64,000 bases of DNA, from the NCBI GenBank assembly GCA_963816925.1, contig CAWFMY010000001.1, positions 248,001 to 312,000 on the forward strand, read 5' to 3'. Source of the stretch: CAIWHR01 sp963816925. Its GTDB lineage: Bacteria; Pseudomonadota; Gammaproteobacteria; Burkholderiales; Casimicrobiaceae. Below the pieces are notes generated by a model. That model was not told the DNA's origin, did not search any database, and saw nothing but the letters and a program-made list of their open reading frames with translations. How positions within the stretch are numbered: the first letter of the stretch is position 1; each line of letters starts with the position of its first letter. Below, piece after piece: positions 54,719 through 62,797 of this stretch. The position numbers and the translations under genes are program-made.

Positions 54719-55516
54719 CTAACCCGCAAGCAGCTTGAGGATCTTCCGGTGCAACGCAGGGTCGCCACAGGCGACGGCCGTGCCGCCCTCGTCGCAGGGC
54801 GTGCCATCCCAGGCCGTGATGGCGCCGCCAGCGCACTCGACGATGGGTATCAATGCCTGAATGTCGTACGCCTGCAGCGATGACTCGATCACGATGTCGA
54901 TCAAGCCCATGGCGAGCAGGCAATACGCATAGCAGTCGCCGCCCCAGCGCAGCAGCTTGACGCGTTCGGCGACACGGCGAAAGGCCGCGCGGTCCTTGGC
55001 CGTGCGAAACATCGTGGGGTCCGTACACGCGAGCACGGCGTCGTCGACCGAGCGGCAGCGTCGGGTCCGCAGTTTCCGTCGCTCCCACCCCCGACGCCAT
55101 TCCGAATGTCGACCCGCTTCCGCGAGAAACGTTTCGCCGACATACGGCTGGTGGGCGACGCCGGCGACGACGCGCTTGCCGTCGTTGACCGCGATCAGCG
55201 TGGCCCAGTGCATCTGCCCGATGATGAAGCTTCGCGTGCCGTCGATCGGGTCGATCACCCACGTGTAGCGCGAACTTCCCTTCTGCCAGCCGAGCTCCTC
55301 GCCGCGAATGCCATGGTCGGGAAAAGCGCGACCAATGCGCGAGCGGATCACCTCCTCCGCGCCGCGATCGGCGACCGTCACCGGATCGTAGCCGCGCGCG
55401 CCGCCCTTGTCGGCGACATGCAACGGCACGCGGAAGTGCGGGAGGATCGCGCTGCCCGCCGCGATCGCGGTGTCGTGCGCAAACTCGATGAGGTTGTCCG
55501 GACGCTTTCTCGCCAT
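54719..55516 (-). CDS. hisN: Inositol-monophosphatase-family phosphatase, histidinol-phosphatase-like
   Basis: 265 aa Mg-dependent phosphatase with the family's metal sites: Glu-Glu in GIRGEELGWQKGSSRYTW, the DPIDGT signature in VIDPIDGTRSFIIGQ and the distal Asp in RWGGDCYAYCLLAMG. The WGGDCYAY and AYDIQALIPIVECAGGAITA variants are typical of HisN-type histidinol-phosphate phosphatases rather than SuhB. ATG 55516 is chosen; an upstream extension reads as basic low-complexity residues. It lies 10 bp after the epimerase gene. HisN identity is likely but inositol or nucleotide phosphatase cannot be excluded. Confidence 0.8.
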   Translation of the reverse strand: MARKRPDNLIEFAHDTAIAAGSAILPHFRVPLHVADKGGARGYDPVTVADRGAEEVIRSRIGRAFPDHGIRGEELGWQKGSSRYTWVIDPIDGTRSFIIGQMHWATLIAVNDGKRVVAGVAHQPYVGETFLAEAGRHSEWRRGWERRKLRTRRCRSVDDAVLACTDPTMFRTAKDRAAFRRVAERVKLLRWGGDCYAYCLLAMGLIDIVIESSLQAYDIQALIPIVECAGGAITAWDGTPCDEGGTAVACGDPALHRKILKLLAG

Positions 55517-55526
55517 CGTCGGTATG

Positions 55527-56552
55527 CTACGCCGCCTGCAGCAGCGCGTCCTCCTTCGCCGCCGTGAGGGCGTTGCGCCACGCGCCGCCATTGTCGCGTT
55601 GCGCGAGCCAGCCGGCGGTGTCCGCCAGCGTCTCCTCGAGCGGGCGGAAGCGGAGCCCGTGGCCCATCGCCTTCCCGCTGGAGAACGACATGAATCCGGC
55701 CGTCGACGGATCCGATTCCGGCAGCCAGAGCGGAAGCTCGGTCCAGGGAACGATTCCGTGCGCGAGGAGCTTCGCCTCGGCGATCCATGCAGGCGTGACG
55801 GCGCCCCCCTCAGCGCGCGCCAGCCGCATCAAAGCCTCGACGAGGCCGCCGAACGTCCAGCGTCCTTGCGGACTGCACGCATTGAACGTGCCGGCGATCC
55901 GGGCGGCCGCGAGGTCGAGCATCCACTCCGCGAGGTCGCGGGCATCGATGAATTGCACGGAGCGCGACGGCGGCGCGGGCACGACCGCGTCCACGCCCCG
56001 CTCGCCCAGCACCTCCGGATGCAGGAAACGCGCGACCCAGTATGAAAATCGGTCGGTGGGGTCATGCGGCCCGACGATCAATCCCGGGCGGACGATCGTC
56101 GCGCGATCGTCGAACGCGGCCACGACCTGCCGCTCGCAGGCCGCCTTCAACGGTCCATAGTGCGCGGCGATGTCCTCGGACGCGGGATCCGCGAGCTCCG
56201 CGACGCTCGCGTTCTCGTCCTGCCCCGCCGCGCTGCCGTCGGCATAAGCGGATAGGGACGACACGAAGAGGTAGTGCGAAACGCGCTCCTCGAGCAGCCG
56301 CGCCGACGCGCCGACGCAGCGGGGCAGGTAGCCGCTGGTGTCGATCACGGCGTCCCACGTGCCTTCTGCGAGCACGCCCAGACCCGGCGCGATGGCCGGA
56401 TCGCGGTTTCCCCCGCGCCGCTCCACCGCCGCGCCCCACGGTACCGGCGCGCGGCCGCGCGTGAAGATCGTGACGTGATAGCGACGCGCGATCGCGGCGT
56501 CGACCACGTGCCGACCCAGGAACTGCGTGCCGCCGAGGACGAGCAGCTTCAT
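55527..56552 (-). CDS. NAD-dependent epimerase/dehydratase family protein
   Basis: 341 aa extended short-chain dehydrogenase. Rossmann start MKLLVLGGTQFLGRHVVDAA, an active-site-like Tyr in SEDIAAHYGPLKAACERQVV (YxxxK), SSLSAYADG, IVRPGLIVGPHDPTDRFSYW and QFIDARDLAEWMLDL. The GGTQFLGRHVVDAAIARRYH opening is shared with proteins annotated as NAD-dependent epimerases in actinobacteria and betaproteobacteria of unknown substrate. It starts 42 bp after the dehydrogenase at 56595-57518 and precedes the phosphatase, so the three may form an operon. Confidence 0.82.
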   Translation of the reverse strand: MKLLVLGGTQFLGRHVVDAAIARRYHVTIFTRGRAPVPWGAAVERRGGNRDPAIAPGLGVLAEGTWDAVIDTSGYLPRCVGASARLLEERVSHYLFVSSLSAYADGSAAGQDENASVAELADPASEDIAAHYGPLKAACERQVVAAFDDRATIVRPGLIVGPHDPTDRFSYWVARFLHPEVLGERGVDAVVPAPPSRSVQFIDARDLAEWMLDLAAARIAGTFNACSPQGRWTFGGLVEALMRLARAEGGAVTPAWIAEAKLLAHGIVPWTELPLWLPESDPSTAGFMSFSSGKAMGHGLRFRPLEETLADTAGWLAQRDNGGAWRNALTAAKEDALLQAA

Positions 56553-56594
56553 GGCGCCTTGTTCCGCGTTGCAGCGCCGGGGGCCTGCGTTCCG

Positions 56595-57518
56595 TCAGCG
56601 CGGAACGATCGTCACGCCGGCGAGCTTCTCCTGCGCTTCGATCAGCGACGCGACGTACTTGTCGCCGAAGCCCAGCAGGTTCGCGTTGACGAGGCTTTGA
56701 TGCACCGCCTCGCCGACGATGCCGCACACCGGGAGCGACTCCGCGAAATGCGTGTAGTAGCGAAGATCCTTCATCGCGTTGACGAGCGTGAACTTGAGGC
56801 CCGTGAGGTCGCCTTTGTTCTCGAGCATCTTGCCCACCATCATCTGGAAGATGCCGGAGTTGACGGCGCCCGCGGAGATGACGCCGTGCAGCTTGGTGAG
56901 CGACACGCCGGCCTTCGCCGCGGTCGCGCACGCCTCGGCGGTGGCCGTGGCGATGGCCTGCGCCACGAAATTGTTGATGAGCTTGATCATGAGGCCGTGC
57001 CCCGGAGGGCCGGCGTGGAAGATGTTTTCGCAGAATGCCTGCAACACCGGCTTCAGCGCCGCGAACGTCGCGTCGTCGGCGCCGACCATGATGTTGAGCT
57101 TTCCGAGCTCGGCCTCCACCGGCGTGCGCGCGAGCGGGGCGTCGACGAACAGCACGCCGGCGCCGGCGAGCGCCTCGCGCATCTTCGTCGTCGTCGCAGG
57201 CTCGCTGGTCGACGTGTCGACGACGACGAGCCCCTTGCGCGCGACGCTCGCGATGCCGTCCTTGCCGTTGACGATCTCCTCGACCTGCGGCGCGCCGGTG
57301 ACGCACAGGAACACGATGTCCGACGCGCGCGCGACGTCCGCGCTGGTGGCGGCTTCCTTGGCGCCCGCGGCGAGAAGGTCCTCGAGCGGCTTCCGGTTGC
57401 GATGCGCGCGCACCGTCAGCGGGTAGCCCTTCGTCACGAGGTTCTTCGCGATCCCGTGGCCCATGAGGCCAAGTCCGATGAAGCCGATGCGCGGTGTAGC
57501 ACCCGTCGCTGCGTTCAT
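56595..57518 (-). CDS. Beta-hydroxyacid dehydrogenase (3-hydroxyisobutyrate / tartronate semialdehyde reductase family)
   Basis: 307 aa. N-terminal RIGFIGLGLMGHGIAKNLVT nucleotide site, VVVDTSTSEPATTTKMREAL, FVDAPLARTPVEAELGKLNI (substrate segment) and the catalytic Lys in GHGLMIKLINNFVAQAIATA. ATG 57518 is preferred over 57524 because GGAGG lies six bases before it. It reduces or oxidises short beta-hydroxy acids; which one cannot be told from sequence alone. It is followed by the epimerase and phosphatase genes in the same direction. Confidence 0.9.
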   Translation of the reverse strand: MNAATGATPRIGFIGLGLMGHGIAKNLVTKGYPLTVRAHRNRKPLEDLLAAGAKEAATSADVARASDIVFLCVTGAPQVEEIVNGKDGIASVARKGLVVVDTSTSEPATTTKMREALAGAGVLFVDAPLARTPVEAELGKLNIMVGADDATFAALKPVLQAFCENIFHAGPPGHGLMIKLINNFVAQAIATATAEACATAAKAGVSLTKLHGVISAGAVNSGIFQMMVGKMLENKGDLTGLKFTLVNAMKDLRYYTHFAESLPVCGIVGEAVHQSLVNANLLGFGDKYVASLIEAQEKLAGVTIVPR

Positions 57519-57626
57519 GTTCATCCTCCGCGGAAAGTGGAAAAGCCCGACCCGGGCGCAACGCCCGATTGGTCAGGCCTCTTGGCCGATTCTACCGCGC
57601 GCGACGGATTGGGTGAAGACGGAGCT

Positions 57627-58544
57627 TCAGTCGATGGCCGTGGGCTCCGCGGTTTCCACGAGTGCGAGCGCGCGCCGGCGCTCGTGCCAGGTGAGCATCA
57701 GCCCGCTCCCGGCGATCACCGCCATCCCGATGAGCGCCGGCGCATCGGGAAACTGGCCGAACAGGACGAGGCCGAGCAGCGTCGCCCAGACGATCTGCAT
57801 GTAGGTGAACGGCGTCAGCCCCGACGCGGGCGCGTGCCGGAACGCGAGGATGAACAGGAAATGGCCCGCGGTGCCGAGCATCCCCATGACTCCGACCAGC
57901 GCGACATGCGTCCAGGGCATGTCGACGTCGCGCTCGACGAACGGAAGCAGCAGCGTCATGAGCACCGTGCCGCATACCGCCGAATAGAACAACGTGACGC
58001 GCGGATCCTCGGCCGATAGCTTGCGCGTCATGATCTGGAACGCCGCGTAGAAGCCCGCGCCGACGAGTGCAAGCAGCGCCGCGCCGTGCAGGATCGCGGC
58101 GCCCGGTCGAACGATGAGCAGCATGCCGGCCATTCCCGCGACGACGAACGCCCAGCGCGGCATGGTCATCCGCTCCTTCAGCACGACGACCGAGAGCAGG
58201 ATCACGAGTGTGGGCGTCGTGTAGTTGATCGCGGTCGCCTCCGCCAGCGGCAGGAACTTGAGCGCGTTGAAAAAGCACAGCGACGACAGCAGCACGGTCG
58301 TGCCGCGGGCGATCTGCAGCTTCGGCTGGCGCGTGTGCAGGAGACGCGAGCGCATCGACGGCCCGAGCCATAGCACGATCGCCAGCGCCTGCACCGCATA
58401 GCGCGCCCAGACGAGCAACGGCACGGGGTAGCGCATCGCGAGGAACTTCACGATGGAGTCGAGCACGGCGAAGCACAAGACCGCGCCGACGATGAGCAAG
58501 ATCGCCGAAACCGGCACGTGGCCGGGCTGCCGGGAGGGGCTCAC
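57627..58544 (-). CDS. EamA/DMT-family membrane transporter
   Basis: 305 aa with about ten membrane helices in two EamA repeats: AILLIVGAVLCFAVLDSIVK, LLSSLCFFNALKFLPLAEAT, INYTTPTLVILLSVVVLKER in the first half and ALLALVGAGFYAAFQIMTRK, GTAGHFLFILAFRHAPASGL, PFTYMQIVWATLLGLVLFGQ in the second. It exports small metabolites; substrate unknown. The start is a GTG, either 58544 (taken here) or 58517; there is no suitable ATG. It is divergent from the gene at 58626. Confidence 0.85.
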   Translation of the reverse strand: MSPSRQPGHVPVSAILLIVGAVLCFAVLDSIVKFLAMRYPVPLLVWARYAVQALAIVLWLGPSMRSRLLHTRQPKLQIARGTTVLLSSLCFFNALKFLPLAEATAINYTTPTLVILLSVVVLKERMTMPRWAFVVAGMAGMLLIVRPGAAILHGAALLALVGAGFYAAFQIMTRKLSAEDPRVTLFYSAVCGTVLMTLLLPFVERDVDMPWTHVALVGVMGMLGTAGHFLFILAFRHAPASGLTPFTYMQIVWATLLGLVLFGQFPDAPALIGMAVIAGSGLMLTWHERRRALALVETAEPTAID

Positions 58545-58625
58545 CTCGATCGAACCTGCATGACGCGCAATTCTACCAGCGGCGCGGCAAGCGCCAGGTG
58601 CCACGCCGCGACGTAGAATCCCGAC

Positions 58626-59684
58626 ATGGCCGAAAGCAGGAAGTGGATGATCTACGGCGCGACCGGCTACACGGGCCGCCTCGTCGCGCAGGACGCGAAG
58701 CGCCAGGGGCTCTCGCCCATCCTCGCCGGGCGCGGCGAAACGGTGGCCGCACTTGCGGCGGAGCTCGGATTGCCGTCCGCCGTGTTTTCGCTTTCGGATG
58801 TCGCCGCGACGCGGCGCGCGCTGGACGGCGTGTCGGTGGTCGCGCATTGCGCCGGGCCGTTCGCGGCCACGAGTGCGCCGATGATCGACGCCTGCCTCCT
58901 CGCGCGCACCCATTACGTCGACATCACCGGCGAAATCGACGTGTTCGTCGCGGCGCAGGGCCGGCACAACGAGGCGCAGGCCGCCGGCATCGTCGTGTGT
59001 CCGGGCGTTGGCTTCGACGTCATCCCGACCGATTGCGTCGCCGCCTGCCTGATCGAAGCGCTGCCCGACGCGACGCACCTCGCGCTCGGCTTCAGGGGCG
59101 GCGGCGCGCGCAGTCCCGGAACGGCGCGGACGTCCGTCGAAAGCCTGCGGCGCGGCGCCCGAGTGCGCAGGGACGGCGCCATCGTTGCCGAACCCTGGGG
59201 GCAACGGACGCGCACCATCGACTTCGGGGCAGGCCCACGGCTGGCGGTGGCGATTCCGTGGGGCGACGTCGCGACCGCCTACTTCACGACCGGCATCGCG
59301 AACATCGAAGTCTTCGTGCCGGCGTCGCCGCGGTCGGTGGCGCGCCTGCGCCGGCTCGACCGGATCCGACCGGTGCTGGGGCTGCCACCCGTGCGCGCGC
59401 TACTCGGACGGCTGGCTGCGCGGCGCAATTCCGGTCCATCGCAAAAGCAACGCGAGTCCGAGAAGACCTGGGTCTGGGGCGAAGCGCGCAGCGACGACGG
59501 CGTCGTGCGCGTTGCGCGGCTTACGACCAGCAACGGCTATCGCCTCACTGTCGACGGCGTCCTGATGGCGGTCCGCGCGCTCCTCGTGCGCGCGCCCGGC
59601 GGCGGCTACTTCACGCCGTCGCAGCTGCTGGGCGCGCGATGCGTCGAGCGGCTGCCGGGTTGCAGCGCAATCGCGATCGAGTAG
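58626..59684 (+). CDS. Saccharopine-dehydrogenase-like / trans-acting enoyl reductase family protein
   Basis: 352 aa. The Rossmann opening WMIYGATGYTGRLVAQDAKR and the phrases VAHCAGPFAATSAPMIDACL, HYVDITGEIDVFVAAQGRHN and VCPGVGFDVIPTDCVAACLI are diagnostic of the saccharopine-dehydrogenase-like family that includes trans-acting enoyl reductases. True lysine-pathway activity is unlikely for this subgroup; it probably reduces a lipid or small keto substrate. The sequence is intact from start to stop. A long direct-repeat region follows directly after the stop. Confidence 0.85.
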   Translation: MAESRKWMIYGATGYTGRLVAQDAKRQGLSPILAGRGETVAALAAELGLPSAVFSLSDVAATRRALDGVSVVAHCAGPFAATSAPMIDACLLARTHYVDITGEIDVFVAAQGRHNEAQAAGIVVCPGVGFDVIPTDCVAACLIEALPDATHLALGFRGGGARSPGTARTSVESLRRGARVRRDGAIVAEPWGQRTRTIDFGAGPRLAVAIPWGDVATAYFTTGIANIEVFVPASPRSVARLRRLDRIRPVLGLPPVRALLGRLAARRNSGPSQKQRESEKTWVWGEARSDDGVVRVARLTTSNGYRLTVDGVLMAVRALLVRAPGGGYFTPSQLLGARCVERLPGCSAIAIE

Positions 59685-60174
59685 CGGCGCGAGCGGCTCG
59701 CCGGGGCCCCATGCCGAAGGCAAGGGGGAGCGAGCAATCGCGAGCGCCGCATGAGGCCGACCCACACAGCGCAACGAGTCACCGTCGGCGGCGCGGAGGC
59801 CGAGGCGCGAGCGGCTCGCCGGGGGAACGCGCGAGCAGCGGAGAGGGGCCCCGAGCGCGGAGCGCGCAGGGGATCGAAGCAATTGCGAGCGCGGTCGGAG
59901 GCCGACATCCCGAATCGCGCATTCGGCTCGACCTGGGCGGAGCGATCGCGAGGCCGATGAGGCCGGCCCCAAGCGCAGACGCGCGGGAGCGAGCAATCGC
60001 GAGCGCCGCATCGGAGGCCGACCCCGACGCGAGCGTCAGACGAGTCGACCTGGCCGAAGGCAAGGGGGAGCGAGCAATCACGAGCGCCCGCATGAGGCCG
60101 ACCCACACAGCGCGACGAGTCGCCTCGGCGGGGCGGAGGCCGAGGCGCGAGCAGCGCGGCGTCCGTGGGTGTCG
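59685..60174. repeat. Non-coding degenerate direct-repeat region
   Basis: No credible gene lies in these 490 bp. A segment of about 100 bp at 59713-59811 recurs at 60053-60152 nearly unchanged; both contain GGGGGAGCGAGCAATC, GCATGAGGCCGACCCACAC and GGCGGAGGCCGAGGCGCGAG. Shorter, more diverged copies of the core (GAGCGAGCAATCGCGAGCGC followed by GGAGGCCGAC) lie at about 59872-59913 and 59986-60033. All copies point the same way. The copies are not evenly spaced and there are no unique spacers of constant length, so it is not CRISPR. Confidence 0.8.
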
Positions 60175-61056
60175 CTAGGCGCGGCGGCAATCCGGCGGGA
60201 GAAAGCGCGCGGGCACGTCGACCGGGATGCATTGCCAATGGAAGCGCTGTTCCGCATCGACGGTTGGCGCGAGCAGCAGCGTCTTGCCCGCGACCGCGCC
60301 GGCGGCCGCCCCAAGCGCAATGCGCACGCGGCCGTTTGCGGGACTCACGTTGATGGTGTCGAGGAACATGGCGCCGCGCTGTGACTCCACGACTTCGTAG
60401 TCCGGTCGCCGCGGAATCGACCCCGTGAGGTTCCAGTGCGCCTCGACCTGCCGCTGCAGCGGCGCGGCCGCGGCGATACTTGCGGCCACATTCGCGCGCA
60501 CGACGCGCTGCTCGTGAAAGACGGAGAGTTCCGGCACGGTGACCAGAGACAGCAACAGGAGCATCGCACCACCGATTGCGAAGGCGGCGTCCGGCGCCGT
60601 GTGCCGGCGCGCACGGAGGAGGTCTGCCACCACGTCGGTCCTCTCGCTCGCGGCTTCGGCAGCGCGCACTTCGAGCTTCACCCGGCGATACAGCAGTGAA
60701 TCCGCGGCGAGCGCGGCCACCATGCCCGGCAATCCCCAAATCACGGCGACCACGCAGACGAGCCACGCCCTGGGGGAGTCGGCCAGGGCGGGATCCATCC
60801 GCACGAGCAGCGCGGCCAAGCCGAAGGGAAGCGCCGCCATGATCCCGCCGGTCACCCACAGTTTGCGATAGAACGCCCACATCGCGGGAAACACGAGTGC
60901 CGGCAAGTGCAAGCGGATCGCAGCGCGGCCGGTGCGCTCATAGCGCAGGAATCGAGGCACCCATGCCCCTGCCATCGCGCCGAGCGCCAGCCGGTAGAGA
61001 ATGCCCAGCACGGGCCGGACGACGATGTCCTCGGTCCCGAGCGGTGTCCACGGCAT
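60175..61056 (-). CDS. DUF2628-like membrane protein with a C-terminal pilin-like domain
   Basis: 293 aa. The first half is membrane protein (LPALVFPAMWAFYRKLWVTG, GGIMAALPFGLAALLVRMDP, WLVCVVAVIWGLPGMVAALA), resembling DUF2628. After another helix (AFAIGGAMLLLLSLVTVPEL) the C-terminal 110 residues resemble the globular part of type IV pilins: VAASIAAAAPLQRQVEAHWN, MFLDTINVSPANGRVRIALG, LLLAPTVDAEQRFHWQC and a terminal Cys in FLPPDCRRA. There is no prepilin leader, so it is not a classical pilin. ATG 61056 is used; longer starts would run into the tRNA gene. Confidence 0.72.
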   Translation of the reverse strand: MPWTPLGTEDIVVRPVLGILYRLALGAMAGAWVPRFLRYERTGRAAIRLHLPALVFPAMWAFYRKLWVTGGIMAALPFGLAALLVRMDPALADSPRAWLVCVVAVIWGLPGMVAALAADSLLYRRVKLEVRAAEAASERTDVVADLLRARRHTAPDAAFAIGGAMLLLLSLVTVPELSVFHEQRVVRANVAASIAAAAPLQRQVEAHWNLTGSIPRRPDYEVVESQRGAMFLDTINVSPANGRVRIALGAAAGAVAGKTLLLAPTVDAEQRFHWQCIPVDVPARFLPPDCRRA

Positions 61057-61119
61057 GCGGATGGTGGTGTCATCGAAGGTGGTGAGTGTGGTCACGCTTG
61101 CATCCGGTTTCGGGGTGGG

Positions 61120-61193
61120 TGGAGCGGGTGAAGGGAATCGAACCCTCGTCGTAAGCTTGGGAAGCTTCTGCTCTACCATTGAGCTACACCCGC
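61120..61193 (-). tRNA. tRNA-Gly (anticodon CCC)
   Basis: The minus strand folds into a complete cloverleaf: acceptor GCGGGTG pairs with CACCCGC, the D arm has GCTC/GAGC, the anticodon loop is TTCCCAA with anticodon CCC, the T arm is GAGGG-TTCGATT-CCCTT, and the encoded 3' end is CCA. It closely resembles enterobacterial tRNA-Gly(CCC). It sits alone between the pilin-like and M20 peptidase genes. Confidence 0.95.
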
Positions 61194-61234
61194 GACTGGG
61201 CGAATTGTAGCGTACCGAATCGCCGGCGTACTGA

Positions 61235-62644
61235 TCAGTGCCGGGGCGGCGGGTTTCCCGGCACGCCGAGATCCCAGAACAATCCCGTCATGATCTGCAG
61301 CCCCTCGCGCGCGACGTCGGAGAGGAGATGCTCGTCCGGCGCATGCTGTGAGCATGCGGGATAGGAATGCGGCACCCAGATCGTCGGCAGGCCCAGCACA
61401 TCGGCGAAGCAATCGTTGGGAAGCGAGCCGCCGAGATTGGGCAGGATCGCGGGCGGCGCACCGGTTGTCGCGGCGATCGACGCGCTGGCCCAGCGGACCC
61501 ACGGGTGATCGGGGTCGAGCCGTGTGGCGGCCATCGGTTCGGAATCGCTCGCGCGCACGTCGACTTGCGCGAATCCCTTGGCCTCGAGATGCGCGCGAAT
61601 CGCGGGGATGAAGGCCTGCCAGTCGCAGCCGGCGACGAAGCGCATTTGCAGATGCGCGACGGCGCGCGGCGGAATCGCATTCACCGGCCGCTCGGGATTG
61701 CCGGTGCGAAACGCGAGCACTTCGAGCGCATTCCAGCCGAAGACGCGCTCGGCCGGCGTGAGCCCGGGTTCCCCCCAGTCGCCGTCGATCGCCGGTCCAC
61801 CCGGTTCTCCCGGCTCGATGGTCGCGAGCGCACGGCGCACCGACTCCGTGATCGGCGCGGGCCGCAACGCCGGCACCAGGATCCGTCCGCGCGCATCGAC
61901 CAGCGACGCGATGGCGTTCGCGAGGATCGTGCCGGGATTGGCGAGGAGACCGCCCCAGTTGCCGGAGTGGTGCGCGCCGTCGCGCAGCGAAACCGAGAGA
62001 TCGAAATTGAGCGCGCCGCGCGAGCCCAGGAATATCGTCGGCCGATCCGAGCGCAGGCGCGGACCGTCGGAGGCGATCAGCACATCGGCGGCAAGTTCGC
62101 GTGCGCGCGCCTCGCACTGCTTGCGCAGCCCGGGCGAACCCACTTCCTCGCCCATTTCGATCAGCAGCTTCGCATTGAAGCCGAGCCGCCCGCGCGCCTC
62201 GAGGAGGCACCCCAGCGCCGCGAGGTTGATCGTGTGCTGGCCCTTGTTGTCGGCCGTGCCGCGTCCGTACCAGCGCTTGCCCGCGACGTCGATCGTCCAC
62301 GGAGAGCGCCCGGCGCTCCATTGGTTGTCATATCCCGCGACGACGTCGCCGTGCCCATACGTCAGCACCGTCGGCAGCGCGGCGTCCTCGAAGCGCCGCG
62401 CGAACAGCATCGGCGGCGCGCCGTCGACGGGATTCGGCCACACCTCCCACGCGAAGCCGAGTGCCTCGACGCAGGGGCCGATCTCGTCCGCAAGATAGCG
62501 CATCAGTTCCGGCGCGGATTCGCGCAACTGGCTTTCGGTGCGCACGGACACGCGGCGGCGCAACGTGGCGAGGAGCTCGCCGGCGTCGAACCGGCGCGCC
62601 GCTTCGGCGAGAGCGGCGGCACGCGTCGAATCGAGCTGCAGCAT
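61235..62644 (-). CDS. M20-family metallopeptidase
   Basis: 469 aa di-zinc amidohydrolase/dipeptidase. Metal and catalytic motifs: His and Asp in VLTYGHGDVVAGYDNQW, the bridging Asp region RWYGRGTADNKGQHTINLAA, the catalytic Glu pair in LLIEMGEEVGSPGL and the Asp in LIASDGPRLRSDRP; the last His ligand lies in WVPHSYPACSQHAPDEHLLS. The dimerisation domain (SLRDGAHHSGNWGGLLANPG) is present. Typical substrates are dipeptides or N-acyl amino acids. Single-gene unit. Confidence 0.9.
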   Translation of the reverse strand: MLQLDSTRAAALAEAARRFDAGELLATLRRRVSVRTESQLRESAPELMRYLADEIGPCVEALGFAWEVWPNPVDGAPPMLFARRFEDAALPTVLTYGHGDVVAGYDNQWSAGRSPWTIDVAGKRWYGRGTADNKGQHTINLAALGCLLEARGRLGFNAKLLIEMGEEVGSPGLRKQCEARARELAADVLIASDGPRLRSDRPTIFLGSRGALNFDLSVSLRDGAHHSGNWGGLLANPGTILANAIASLVDARGRILVPALRPAPITESVRRALATIEPGEPGGPAIDGDWGEPGLTPAERVFGWNALEVLAFRTGNPERPVNAIPPRAVAHLQMRFVAGCDWQAFIPAIRAHLEAKGFAQVDVRASDSEPMAATRLDPDHPWVRWASASIAATTGAPPAILPNLGGSLPNDCFADVLGLPTIWVPHSYPACSQHAPDEHLLSDVAREGLQIMTGLFWDLGVPGNPPPRH

Positions 62645-62797
62645 GGCGATAACGCTCCGTCAATGTGCGACCGGCTGCATATTAGCGGATCGCCGGCGTC
62701 ATCGCGGCGCTGCGTCCGCAATCTTTACGACGATGCGGCGCGGGCGTATCCTTGCGGGTTCGATTTCTCCCCACGATTCACTACGCACGGACCTCTC

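Noticed and set aside
59713..60152. CRISPR array
   Set aside because: Repeats are long and diverged, spacing is irregular, and no cas genes are present.
61057..61179. Longer N-terminus for the pilin-like protein (start at 61179)
   Set aside because: The added residues are a translation of the tRNA-Gly gene and its flank.
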